Source: Planctomyces sp. (GTDB lineage Bacteria > Planctomycetota > Planctomycetia > Planctomycetales > Planctomycetaceae). From it: a DNA stretch of 35,383 nt. Below, one piece after another: positions 15,353 through 23,485 of this stretch; the first letter of the stretch is position 1, and each line of letters starts with the position of its first letter. Below the pieces are notes generated by a model that did no database searches, was not told the DNA's origin, and saw only the letters and a program-made list of their open reading frames with translations. Location of the stretch: contig SXXK01000021.1 in assembly GCA_005791255.1 (NCBI GenBank), forward strand, positions 1 through 35,383, read 5' to 3'. Position numbers and translations under genes: made by a program.

Positions 15353-18106
15353 TCAGGGTTTTGCGGCATTCTTCTTTGATGCTGTCCAGCCCCCGCTGGC
15401 CGGACGCGGGGCCTGCGGTCGGGGCACCACACTGGTCGCGGGCGTTGCCGCGGGTGGTGATGTCACTGTCGCTGGCTGCGGCGTCGCAACTGGCAGTTCG
15501 ACCCACGGAGCTAACTGCACCTCAGATGATCCGGCAGACGCGGGCGTCGCTGCGGCCTGACCGCTGACAGACGGCGCCAGCGGTTTCCAGTTCGCAGGTC
15601 GCACACCGGACGGAATCGGAGCAGCAGCCGGGACCGCCGGTCGCGGAACAGGCTGCATGGGTGGTTGCGGCCGTGGCACCGGAGGCATCAGCGGCTTCAC
15701 AGGTTGCCCTGCAGGCTGAACTCCGGGTTGTGTCACAGCTGCCGCCGGAGCAACCGGGGCTGCAGAACTGCGGATTGCCGGCAAAACAGGCATATAGCCG
15801 GAGGGCATGGACGTCACTGGTTTCACGGCTGGCAGTGTCCCGCTGGGATTCGCCGGTACCGGAGTCATGGTGGGGGTCGAGATGGCTTTCACATCCTGAC
15901 CACCGGGTCGCGGGACGCCGTCCAGTGGCGGAAACACCGGCAGCTTCGCCTCCGCTGCTCCTGCTTTGCCACCTGGAACTGCTGCCTGCGGTTCCGGACT
16001 GACCGGGATGGCAGGCTTCATGGGAACGGCGGGAACAGCCTGAGCCGGTGCCGCGGGCTTCTGGTCACCGGCAGCAGCCCCTGACGGTGCCGCAGCCGGA
16101 ACGGGAGTTGGAGCGGGGGCGTCAGGGGTACTGCTGCCCGGACGTCCCGGGGCTCCCAGTGATTCCCAGGCCGAATCCGCCGGGCCTTCGATGATGGGTT
16201 TCGGCACAGCGTCGAGGAATTCGTTATCCAATGCCTTGTTGATGGCTTCACCACGTTCATCAGCCTGTCGATAAGCTTCCGGATTCCATTCGCCTTCGGC
16301 GAGGTATACGGCATTGGCAGCCAGCAGTCCGCCTTTGCGGAAGTTCAGCTCGGTGACCGCCTTGTTGTACTCCACGATACTTCGCAGATAGTTCTGATCC
16401 GCATCACGACTTGTGATTTTCGCTTCCAGAACTCGCCCGATCGACGTGGGATCGCGGGAATCGTCATTGGCGACTCGTTCTTCTGCCGTCGATGCGTACT
16501 CCACCGCCACATCAGCACGTTTGGCGTTGGCTTCGGCCAGCAGGTACCAGCGGTCCATTTCCAGAATGGCGTTGTTCAGTTCGCGAGCAATTTCTTCTTC
16601 CTGGACCTGCAGGACCTTGCGAGCCTTGCGCAGCCGGAGCTCATAGTTTCGCACCTGAGCCCTGGCAATCCTCAGACCGAGCGGCATGGAGAACTGCACT
16701 CCGGCTCCCCAGCCAGTCAGGTTGCCCTGGGCCAGTGTTTCCAGTGCATTCTTGTAGCCGGCTTCAGTTACGCCGTCGTCATCGCTGGAGGTGCTGGAGA
16801 TGGTATCTCCGAATCCATTGACACGATATTGCGAAACCAGATCAAGTCGCGGTCGATTCAGGTTCCTCGCAGCTCGAAGCTGCAGTTCCAGACTTTTGAT
16901 TTCAAATTTCTGCTTCCGCAGCTCCGGCCGATGCATCAGGGCTTCGGTGAGTGTGGAGTCCCACGCGGGAACCAGCTGGGCTTCGGATGGGTGATCGGAC
17001 GGTTTCAGGAACTGGCCGTCATTCAGCGGCAGTCCCAGCAGTCGACGCAGTCGATTTTCCGCCTGCAGTACATCGGCCAGCGACCCCTTGATGCGGGCAT
17101 CAGCTTCATAGAGCCGATTCTGCGCCTGGTAAACGACGTCCTGCGCTTCGGCTCGAGCGGCCAGCAGATCGCTGTACTTCACAATGTCACGAAATGTCAT
17201 GACTTCGGAATGGTACAGATGCAGGTACAAATACAGATCCCAGTAGCGATTTTCGACATCGCGAATCAGACCGGTGACTGACTGTTCGAAATCCAGTTGA
17301 GAGATGTCGGCGTTGATTCGGGAAATCATCACCCCCTGAGACACCCCGCTGACGCCTCGCAGGTTCTGAGCGGACGGACCGGCGATGCGGGTGAATTCGG
17401 TTCCGGCAGCGGCCAGCAGTGGCTGCCGGTATTCGGCCTGCACAAAGCCCAGGTATGCGGAATCGAACAATCGCGTTTGGTTGTTGCGATTGTAGGACCA
17501 GTTGTTTTCAACGGCGAAGGTGCCGGAGTGAGCAAAGTTTTTCTCGAGGCGTGTCTGCCACTGTGCCGAGTTCTCGGCCAGCACGTCACCCTGACCCAGT
17601 CCAATATTGGCGGTGTTCTGGACATCCTCGGTGCGACCAGCCTGCAGATTGCTGGTGAGTACGGGGTCAAAGTCGGACAGAGCCGCTTCGACGCCGCGAT
17701 TGCCGATAAGAAACCCGGTATCCTGGATGGCATTGTCAAAGATGGAGGTGATGCGCTGGGGATTGGCCAGCAGCGGATTTCCGGGTGACAGAAAGCTCTG
17801 GTCATCGCGAACGATTGCGGCATTGGACAGTGCCATCCGAATGCACTCGTTCAGACTGATCGGTCGCTGCTCCACATCTTCAAGTGTGGTGATCGACCGA
17901 GGTGCCTGAAACAGGGAGGCATCCGTGGAATGCTCCTCCGAGGCCGAGGCGTACTGCAGCGATGACGCGTAGTTGCGGTAGTGACTGCCGGTGGAACCGT
18001 TTTCCAGCAGGTACTGCAGTGAGCGTCCCGGAGCCGCGCAGCCCTGAGCGATCACTGCGGCCAGCAGCATCAAGACTGTCGTTTGCTTACATCGCCTGAA
18101 TGACAC
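15353..18106 (-). CDS. TolC-family outer-membrane efflux lipoprotein with long Pro/Ala-rich tail
   Basis: A 917-residue protein. GTG 18106 is supported by AGGAGG eight bases upstream. The N-terminus MSFRRCKQTTVLMLLAAV ends in a lipobox-like IAQGC, so Cys23 is probably lipidated. Residues about 75-630 have the two-repeat, mostly helical layout of TolC/OMF proteins: SLNECIRMALSNA at the start, and long helices with LRKARKVLQVQEEEIAREL and ITSRDADQNYLRSIVEYNKA in the second repeat. The family forms trimeric channels through the outer membrane for efflux or type I secretion. From about residue 645 to the end there is a low-complexity tail of about 270 residues rich in Pro, Ala and Val, absent from ordinary TolC. 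No adaptor or inner-membrane pump gene is adjacent, so partners lie elsewhere. Confidence 0.9.
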   Translation of the reverse strand: MSFRRCKQTTVLMLLAAVIAQGCAAPGRSLQYLLENGSTGSHYRNYASSLQYASASEEHSTDASLFQAPRSITTLEDVEQRPISLNECIRMALSNAAIVRDDQSFLSPGNPLLANPQRITSIFDNAIQDTGFLIGNRGVEAALSDFDPVLTSNLQAGRTEDVQNTANIGLGQGDVLAENSAQWQTRLEKNFAHSGTFAVENNWSYNRNNQTRLFDSAYLGFVQAEYRQPLLAAAGTEFTRIAGPSAQNLRGVSGVSQGVMISRINADISQLDFEQSVTGLIRDVENRYWDLYLYLHLYHSEVMTFRDIVKYSDLLAARAEAQDVVYQAQNRLYEADARIKGSLADVLQAENRLRRLLGLPLNDGQFLKPSDHPSEAQLVPAWDSTLTEALMHRPELRKQKFEIKSLELQLRAARNLNRPRLDLVSQYRVNGFGDTISSTSSDDDGVTEAGYKNALETLAQGNLTGWGAGVQFSMPLGLRIARAQVRNYELRLRKARKVLQVQEEEIARELNNAILEMDRWYLLAEANAKRADVAVEYASTAEERVANDDSRDPTSIGRVLEAKITSRDADQNYLRSIVEYNKAVTELNFRKGGLLAANAVYLAEGEWNPEAYRQADERGEAINKALDNEFLDAVPKPIIEGPADSAWESLGAPGRPGSSTPDAPAPTPVPAAAPSGAAAGDQKPAAPAQAVPAVPMKPAIPVSPEPQAAVPGGKAGAAEAKLPVFPPLDGVPRPGGQDVKAISTPTMTPVPANPSGTLPAVKPVTSMPSGYMPVLPAIRSSAAPVAPAAAVTQPGVQPAGQPVKPLMPPVPRPQPPMQPVPRPAVPAAAPIPSGVRPANWKPLAPSVSGQAAATPASAGSSEVQLAPWVELPVATPQPATVTSPPAATPATSVVPRPQAPRPASGGWTASKKNAAKP

Positions 18107-18507
18107 TCTGCCAGCCTCCTGCTGTCAGACAACTCGAAAATCCGGCCTGAGGTCAGGCCACAGCCACGCTCCGGATTGCAGCCGGAACTCAGCAGACACC
18201 CCGGTGATCTTGCAGCGGACACGATTTCATGACAACCGGGAACTGAACAGAGAAAAGGGCAAAACTGAGCATTTGCGGGGACCATCTGCAATGATCGGCA
18301 CAGGGTGCGGGGGCGACGACCATGACCTGCGTTTTCTGCGTCTGCTGGCACAGCGCCGGGCGCTGCTGCATCGGCAGTGATTGCCGATCGGGACGGGGCC
18401 GCAGGAACTTCCGCGGATTGGGTTGTCCGGAAATGTGCTGTCGGGACGGTTGCGAACTCCGCCAGCTTCAGGAGAATTCAGCGAACCCTTTTTTTCAGGA
18501 ACTGTCC
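18107..18507. other. Divergent intergenic region, TolC-like / YkgJ-like genes
   Basis: A gap of about 400 bases. The left part holds an almost perfect 16-bp palindrome at 18144-18159, and a second small inverted repeat (TCGGCA at 18371-18376, TGCCGA at 18382-18387) lies to the right. The plus-strand frame is open from 18322 with many cysteine codons, but I treat that as non-coding because the next gene has a better start. A seven-T run just before the YkgJ-like start is not preceded by a convincing stem. Confidence 0.5.
18144..18159. promoter_or_regulatory. Palindromic element upstream of the TolC-like gene
   Basis: GGCCTGA at 18144-18150 and its reverse complement TCAGGCC at 18153-18159 are separated by only two bases. 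The element lies about 38 bases before the TolC-like start codon, in the position of an operator or of a 5' leader structure. The two-base centre makes a hairpin in RNA unlikely without opening some pairs, so a DNA-binding dimer is the simpler reading. This is inference from symmetry and position only. Confidence 0.35.
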
Positions 18508-18942
18508 ATGTCTCAGACGCCGATGACCCGGGAGGCTTTGCCCCCAGGTGAAGTGCTGTGCAGCTACTGCACCGCTCGCTGCTGCCGTTATTTCGCCATG
18601 CAGATTGACCGCCCGGAGACTCGCGAACAGTTCGATCATATCCGCTGGTATCTGCTGCACGGCCCCTATTCCGTGTTTGTGGATGGGGCCAGCTGGTATC
18701 TGATGGTGCCGGGTGACTGCCAGCACCTGCAGGCGGATCATCGTTGCGGAATTTATGAAACCCGGCCGCAGATCTGCCGAAGCTACACCACCGACGAGTG
18801 TGAATACGATAATGACGGGGTGTATGATCAGTTTTTTGAGACGGCTGAACAGTTGTGGGAGTATGCTCAGGCTGTCCTGCCGCCGCTGCCTCGTCGTTCT
18901 GCCGACCAGCCGGTCAGCCTGCCGATCCTGCAGGCTGGCTGA
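18508..18942 (+). CDS. YkgJ-family cysteine-cluster protein
   Basis: A 144-residue protein from ATG 18508, with AGGAA about eight bases upstream. The family carries a zinc- or iron-sulfur-binding cysteine cluster; here the ligands would be Cys18, Cys21, Cys25 and Cys26 in LCSYCTARCCRYF, and those of GDCQHLQADHRCGIYETRP and QICRSY about 50-70 residues later. The C(x2)C(x3)CC start and the CxIYxxRPxxCR end match YkgJ (UPF0153) closely. The biochemical role of the family is unknown. It ends 47 bases before hisS on the same strand and may share its transcript. The Cys-rich reading frame ahead of the start (from 18322) is not counted as part of the protein. Confidence 0.88.
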   Translation: MSQTPMTREALPPGEVLCSYCTARCCRYFAMQIDRPETREQFDHIRWYLLHGPYSVFVDGASWYLMVPGDCQHLQADHRCGIYETRPQICRSYTTDECEYDNDGVYDQFFETAEQLWEYAQAVLPPLPRRSADQPVSLPILQAG

Positions 18943-18989
18943 CATGCCTGTGTGCTGCCTTTTCCTGTCGAAGAATCGGAATCTGTGCT

Positions 18990-20327
18990 GTGACTGACGC
19001 CCAGAAACAGAGAATCAAGCCGCAGACACTGCGGGGGTTTCGTGATTTCCTGCCCGACCAGATGATGGCGCGGGAGCAGTTGATTGATATTGCCCGTGCT
19101 GTCTATCGCAGCTACGGATTTGCCCCCATCGACACGCCGGCACTGGAATACGCCGAAGTGCTGCTGGGGAAGGGCGGCGAAGAATCTGACCGTCAGGTGT
19201 TTCGCTTCCGTGACCAGGGCGAGCGTGATGTGGCGATGCGGTTTGACCTGACGGTCCCGCTGGCACGCTTCGCTGCCCAGTACTGTAACGAAATCGGCAC
19301 TCCGTTCCGTCGTTACCACATCGGGCCGGTGTGGCGGGGCGAACGTCCGGCCCGCGGCAGATTTCGCGAATTCATCCAGTGCGACTTTGACACCATCGGT
19401 ACGCTCAGCAATTCCGCCGATATTGAAACGTTGTTTGTGATCAACGATCTGCTGGAACGGATCGGGATTGAACGCTTCACAATTCGTGTCAACAACCGTC
19501 GTGTCCTGAACGGGCTGCTGGAAAAATGCGGACTGCAGCAGCAGGCAGTTTCGATCCTGCGAGCCCTCGACAAGCTGGACAAGATCGGGCGTGATGCGGT
19601 GCAGGCCGAAATGGTCGAGAAGGCCGGAATTCCTGCCGATGCGGCCGCTCGAGTGCTCGACATGGCACAACTGAAAGGCACACCCGATTCGATCCTGTCA
19701 CAGCTGGACACGATGCTTGAAGGCAGCGAAACCGGTCAGCTGGGACTGCAGAACCTGCGGGATCTGTTCGCCTGTACGTCTCAGTGCGGCTGGCCCGACG
19801 GACGAGTCGTACTGGATGTCTCGATTGCACGCGGTCTGGATTACTACACCGGCACCATCTACGAAACAATCCTCGGAGACCTGCCGGGCATTGGCAGCGT
19901 GTGTTCGGGTGGGCGTTATGACAATCTGGCTGAGCTGTTCACGGCGCAGCCTTTGCCGGGTGTTGGTGCCAGCCTCGGTTTGGACCGCATGCTGGCGGCC
20001 CTCGAGGAACTCGGCAGAACTCGCAAAACATCCACTCCTGCCCCCGTACTGATCACCATGCTGGATCCTCAGTATGTTCCGCAGTACCTGCTGCTGGGGC
20101 GTCTGCTGCGACAGCAGGGGCTGGGAGTTGAGGTGTATCCGGAGGCAAAGAACATGGGTCGGCAGATGAAGTATGCAGACCGCCGTGGATTTCGGTTCTG
20201 CGTGATTGCTGGTGCAGAGGAGTTTGCTGCTGGTCTCTGGCAGGTGAAGGATCTGACCAGCGGCAGCCAGGTTTCGCTGACGGCCGACAGTATCGGCTCT
20301 TACGTACAGCAGCAGCTTCGCGGCTGA
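18990..20327 (+). CDS. hisS: Histidyl-tRNA synthetase
   Basis: A class II aminoacyl-tRNA synthetase of about 445 residues that charges tRNA-His in the cytosol. GTG 18990 is chosen because the protein then begins close to the conserved motif 1 region ([10 protein letters not shown], about 13-22); the frame is open further upstream but overlaps the YkgJ-like gene with no protein-like sequence. Motif 2 is visible in [15 protein letters not shown] and the following [12 protein letters not shown]. The histidine-specific motif is [13 protein letters not shown] (about 280-292). Motif 3 is [12 protein letters not shown]. The C-terminal anticodon-binding domain (about 355-445) includes [20 protein letters not shown]. 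It is long enough to be complete. The neighbours are not functionally related. Confidence 0.97.
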   Translation: MTDAQKQRIKPQTLRGFRDFLPDQMMAREQLIDIARAVYRSYGFAPIDTPALEYAEVLLGKGGEESDRQVFRFRDQGERDVAMRFDLTVPLARFAAQYCNEIGTPFRRYHIGPVWRGERPARGRFREFIQCDFDTIGTLSNSADIETLFVINDLLERIGIERFTIRVNNRRVLNGLLEKCGLQQQAVSILRALDKLDKIGRDAVQAEMVEKAGIPADAAARVLDMAQLKGTPDSILSQLDTMLEGSETGQLGLQNLRDLFACTSQCGWPDGRVVLDVSIARGLDYYTGTIYETILGDLPGIGSVCSGGRYDNLAELFTAQPLPGVGASLGLDRMLAALEELGRTRKTSTPAPVLITMLDPQYVPQYLLLGRLLRQQGLGVEVYPEAKNMGRQMKYADRRGFRFCVIAGAEEFAAGLWQVKDLTSGSQVSLTADSIGSYVQQQLRG

Positions 20328-20400
20328 CGCAGCATCCTTTCCTGACCACGATCATCCTGCGTCTCGACCGACGCCGGTTCTCTGTTCTGTAGACCGAACC

Positions 20401-21252
20401 ATGCTGGAAAATCTGCCCTCGGAAATACTGAAACACGGCGGCCTGACCATACAGGGGTACTCGCGGGCGGCCGTGCAGAGTTACTGGCTGATACCTGAGC
20501 TGAAGCTGGGGTTTGAGCTGGGTGCCAGTCCCTGGAGCTTTATGGGGACTCGCACCTTCTTCGTCACTCACGGACACCTCGACCATCTGGCAGCCCTGCC
20601 GGTCTTTGTGGCCCGTCGACGCATGATGAAGATGGAGCCTCCGGTGATCTACCTGCCGGCCGAAATCGTGGACGACGCCTGGCGGGTGCTGAAGGCGTGG
20701 CAGCGACTGGATCGCGGGCGGATGAACTGCGAACTGATCGGAGTGAATGCCGGGGATCTGATTTCCATTTCACGCGAACATCGGGTGGCTGTCTTTCCTA
20801 CAAAGCACACAGTTCCATCCTGCGGCTATGTGGTATATGACGTGCGCAAGAAGCTGAAGCCGGAGTATCACGGTCTGCATGGTGATCAGATCCGGGATCT
20901 GCGCCAGCAGGGTCTGGAAGTCGCCGCTGAAACTCTGACGCCGCTGCTGTGCTTCACTGGCGATACCAACCCCGCCGGCCTCGATGCTCATCCGGATGTC
21001 TGCCTCGCGAAGGTGCTGATCACGGAAATGACGTTTTTCCGTCCCGAACATCGCCGCGAAAAGATTCACAAATTTGGACACATGCATCTGGATGACCTGC
21101 TGGAACGTGCGGACAGATTCCGCAACGAACTGATCATCCTGGCGCACCTCAGTACCAGGACTCACGTTGCCGAAGCCAGACGCCGGCTGGAGCAGCAGTT
21201 GCCGGAGCGATTGCGATCGGTTGTGAGATTGTGGAGTCAGGAGGAGCTGTGA
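20401..21252 (+). CDS. Metallo-beta-lactamase-fold hydrolase, RNase Z-like
   Basis: A 283-residue protein from ATG 20401. The metal-binding signature HGHLDH (residues 57-62) and later [23 protein letters not shown] and LAHLSTRTH fit the ribonuclease Z branch of the metallo-beta-lactamase fold, where two zinc ions bind His and Asp residues. RNase Z matures the 3' end of tRNAs, but this branch also contains phosphodiesterases, and I cannot tell which activity applies. The first strands look slightly unusual because the HGHLDH motif comes early (residue 57) with a short lead-in. The stop codon overlaps the mobB start codon by one base, so the two proteins are likely translated in a coupled way. 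Confidence 0.85.
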   Translation: MLENLPSEILKHGGLTIQGYSRAAVQSYWLIPELKLGFELGASPWSFMGTRTFFVTHGHLDHLAALPVFVARRRMMKMEPPVIYLPAEIVDDAWRVLKAWQRLDRGRMNCELIGVNAGDLISISREHRVAVFPTKHTVPSCGYVVYDVRKKLKPEYHGLHGDQIRDLRQQGLEVAAETLTPLLCFTGDTNPAGLDAHPDVCLAKVLITEMTFFRPEHRREKIHKFGHMHLDDLLERADRFRNELIILAHLSTRTHVAEARRRLEQQLPERLRSVVRLWSQEEL

Positions 21253-21770
21253 TGTCCGGTCCCCCGAGAATTCACATTGTCGGGAAAAAGAACGCGGGCA
21301 AAACCACGCTGGTCTGTGAACTGATCGAACTGCTGACAAAACGTGGCCTGCAGATCGGTTCGATCAAACACACTCATCATCACCACGAGCTGGATGTCCC
21401 GGGAAAAGACTCGTGGCGTCACCGGGTGGCGGGGGCAGCAGCTGTGGGCATTTTGTCGCCGGGCATGGCAGCCCTCTTTCTGCCACAGGACCGGGAACTG
21501 GCTGGGCAGCAGCGTTATCAGTTGTTCGATGCCCCCGCATTTCGGGACTGTGATCTGCTGCTGGTTGAAGGGGACCTGCAGACTGAGGCTCCGCGGGTGG
21601 AAGTCTGGCGGGGTGCCGTCGGAGATCAGCCGTGGGCCGCGGCAGATCCTGGAATTTTGGCAGTGGTGACGGATGACCGGCCTGCAGGAATCGCATGTCC
21701 GATCTGGTCCCGCAGTGATCTGCCGGCATTGGCGGACAGACTGCTGTCAGTTGTCGGCCTGGGTTCCTGA
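21252..21770 (+). CDS. mobB: Molybdopterin-guanine dinucleotide biosynthesis protein B
   Basis: A 172-residue GTP-binding protein. ATG 21252 has AGGAGGAG just upstream and overlaps the previous stop codon by one base. The P-loop is GKKNAGKTTL (about 11-20), and the MobB signature PGKDSWRHRVAGA follows at about 50-62, after a histidine-rich stretch IKHTHHHHELD. The family binds GTP and assists MobA in attaching GMP to molybdopterin for molybdenum enzymes in the cytosol. No mobA, moeA or molybdoenzyme gene lies in the window. The 3' end overlaps the convergent amidohydrolase gene by 24 bases, so both C-termini are encoded on opposite strands of the same segment. Confidence 0.93.
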   Translation: MSGPPRIHIVGKKNAGKTTLVCELIELLTKRGLQIGSIKHTHHHHELDVPGKDSWRHRVAGAAAVGILSPGMAALFLPQDRELAGQQRYQLFDAPAFRDCDLLLVEGDLQTEAPRVEVWRGAVGDQPWAAADPGILAVVTDDRPAGIACPIWSRSDLPALADRLLSVVGLGS

Positions 21771-22595
21771 CGAATCAGTCTCGGGCGTCAGTGCCAGGTA
21801 TCTGCGTCCCCATTCGATGATGGCGCCGGCCAGTACTTCCGCGGACTTCTCTCGCGCCTCCGCGCGTCGATAATCGATTCCCAGTTCCAGCTGGATGGCA
21901 TCAATACCGTCCGCTCGACTGCTGCCATAGGTGCGGACGATAAAACCGCCGGTGAAACCTGCCTGTTCGCGGCCGGTTCCGGGATCCGGATGCACCTTCC
22001 AGCCTTTTCCAGCCAGCAGCCCCATCAGGCTGTATTCTCCCGTATGAGCCGCTTCGCCGAAGCTGCGGCGCAGTTGTTCCACAGTGACACCATTGCTGGT
22101 ACCGCGGTAGGCCGTCGCCGCAGAAGAACCCTGACCGTGAATATCCACCAGCAGTCCGCGGGAGTGTGTCATGCGAATGCGGTTGACACTGCTGCGAGCA
22201 GCGTGGTGGAAGGAGTCATAAACTTCGCGGGCTTTGGAGTGTTCGACGGCGATTTCCGGAGGCCGGTTGAAGTCGACATATTTGCGATGCACGCGAGAGA
22301 TCACGCAGGAAGGGCTGCCCGGAAGCTGCTGATCCAGCAACTCGACGACTCGCACGGCCAGCTCTTCCGTACCGGTATCTCGCCCGGCAAAGAAACCGGA
22401 AGGTCCTTTTTTGAGGCCGTCACCGGTGCGAACAGGCACGTCCTGCAGTTCCAGCCGGCCCCCGTGCGGGGCTGTAATCAGAATGGGCAGGTCACCATCA
22501 CGGATGATCAGCAGATCGTCATTTGCGAAGATACAGTCCGGCGGCAGGCAGCAGAGCAGGGCGAGGCACAGTCGGACGATGGAAGTGATGTTCAT
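21747..22595 (-). CDS. Exported N-formylglutamate amidohydrolase-like protein
   Basis: A 282-residue protein from ATG 22595. The first 24 residues form a signal peptide (hydrophobic core LCLALLCCLP, likely cut after CIFA), so the enzyme acts outside the cytoplasm. Motifs of the N-formylglutamate amidohydrolase family are TAPHGG (41-46), DTGTEELA (73-80), HRKYVDFNRP (103-112), DIHGQG (151-156) and a late ELGIDYR. The histidines and acidic residues in these motifs would bind zinc. Known cytosolic members release formate from N-formylglutamate; an exported member probably cleaves a different amide, which cannot be named from the sequence. The 3' end overlaps mobB by 24 bases in convergent orientation. 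Confidence 0.83.
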   Translation of the reverse strand: MNITSIVRLCLALLCCLPPDCIFANDDLLIIRDGDLPILITAPHGGRLELQDVPVRTGDGLKKGPSGFFAGRDTGTEELAVRVVELLDQQLPGSPSCVISRVHRKYVDFNRPPEIAVEHSKAREVYDSFHHAARSSVNRIRMTHSRGLLVDIHGQGSSAATAYRGTSNGVTVEQLRRSFGEAAHTGEYSLMGLLAGKGWKVHPDPGTGREQAGFTGGFIVRTYGSSRADGIDAIQLELGIDYRRAEAREKSAEVLAGAIIEWGRRYLALTPETDSSGTQADN

Positions 22596-22863
22596 GATGA
22601 CAGCCGGTGCTGGACGAGTTTGGCGGAGCGCGCGAATGACCTGCCGAATTCAACGACGTGCTGCCGATTCTAGTCAGCGCATGCTGCCAAAACCCTTCAC
22701 ATCCTCATTTTCGCCACTTTTTTCGGATTTGCGATACTTTAACTACAGGCGATGCTGTATTCCACCTTAACTGGATTCTTAAAATAATCGTCGTAAGAGA
22801 GTACTGACACTTCTCTTTACAGGCATGACGCTCTCAGGTGCAGACGTGGAATACAGGTGACTT
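22596..22863. other. Divergent intergenic region with AT-rich promoter-like stretch
   Basis: About 268 bases between the amidohydrolase and the DUF3127 gene. The section 22700-22800 is clearly AT-richer than the surrounding coding DNA. It contains TAAAAT at 22780-22785, a plausible -10 hexamer for the plus-strand gene, but no good -35 box at the proper distance. I see no hairpin of note. Confidence 0.45.
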
Positions 22864-23238
22864 ATGTCAGACTCCACAGTGTCAGGGCAGGTTCTGTTGA
22901 TTGAACCTGTCCGCAGTTTCGGTCAGAGCGGTTTTCGGAAGCGGCTTGTTGTCATTCAGCAGGCTCGCGGCAAGACGACGAACTACGTTCCTCTGGATTT
23001 TGTAGGCGATGCCTGCAGCTCCGTGGATGACCTGCGGGAAGGGGACGTGATTCGCGTCACCTACCGCCTGTCCGGTCGTCGCTGGCAGCGTGACGAAACC
23101 GCCGAGGTGCGTTACTTTCTCAGCGTTGAGGCATTGTCCTTCGACTTCGTCGAGGACGCTCGACCGCCGGCTCGCCCATCAGGCGGGTCTGAACGTCGTG
23201 CCTCCCGCAATGCTCAGACGGCGGACTCGCCGTTCTGA
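22864..23238 (+). CDS. DUF3127-like protein (probable OB-fold)
   Basis: A 124-residue protein from ATG 22864, with AGGTG upstream. The core (about 5-95), beginning VSGQVLLIEPVRSFGQSGFRKR and containing LREGDVIRVTYRLSGRRW and then AEVRYFLSVEALSFD, follows the beta-barrel layout of DUF3127. In Bacteroidetes and other bacteria, members are short proteins related to single-stranded DNA-binding OB folds. The tail (about 96-124) is Arg/Ser/Pro-rich and probably disordered. Whether it binds nucleic acid is not shown. A strong terminator begins 47 bases after the stop codon, so it forms a transcription unit of its own. Confidence 0.7.
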   Translation: MSDSTVSGQVLLIEPVRSFGQSGFRKRLVVIQQARGKTTNYVPLDFVGDACSSVDDLREGDVIRVTYRLSGRRWQRDETAEVRYFLSVEALSFDFVEDARPPARPSGGSERRASRNAQTADSPF

Positions 23239-23284
23239 CCGGTACCGTACTGCAGCCGCAGGTGCACGGTGGCACTCAAACCAG

Positions 23285-23322
23285 CAGGAGCTCCCTTCCT
23301 TCCGAAGGGAGCTCCTGTTTCT
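23285..23322 (+). terminator. Intrinsic terminator after DUF3127 gene
   Basis: A perfect 14-bp stem: CAGGAGCTCCCTTC at 23285-23298 pairs with its reverse complement at 23304-23317, with a five-base loop. It is followed by TTTCTT. It separates the DUF3127 gene from prfC, which therefore needs its own promoter in 23323-23485. Confidence 0.9.
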
Positions 23323-23485
23323 TCCCTGCAAAGGCAGATTTCCGTCGATTTTCTCTTCGTTCCGGACTCAGGCAGCGACACTCCCCGCGGTTGCCTGGTG
23401 ACAGTCGAAACGGTATCCTGTCGCCCCAGTCAGATCCGTACCTTTTCGTCGGCTTAAGGCAACACTGGCAGTTTCAGACCCCGTA

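Noticed and set aside
18483-18500. A terminator at the T-run before the YkgJ-like gene
   Set aside because: No stable stem lies directly before the T-run, and it overlaps the ribosome-binding region of the gene.
18322-18507. A cysteine-rich extension of the YkgJ-like frame (about 60 residues with many Cys)
   Set aside because: The ATG at 18508 has a ribosome site and gives the normal family N-terminus; the extra cysteines come from TGC/TGT runs in untranslated DNA.
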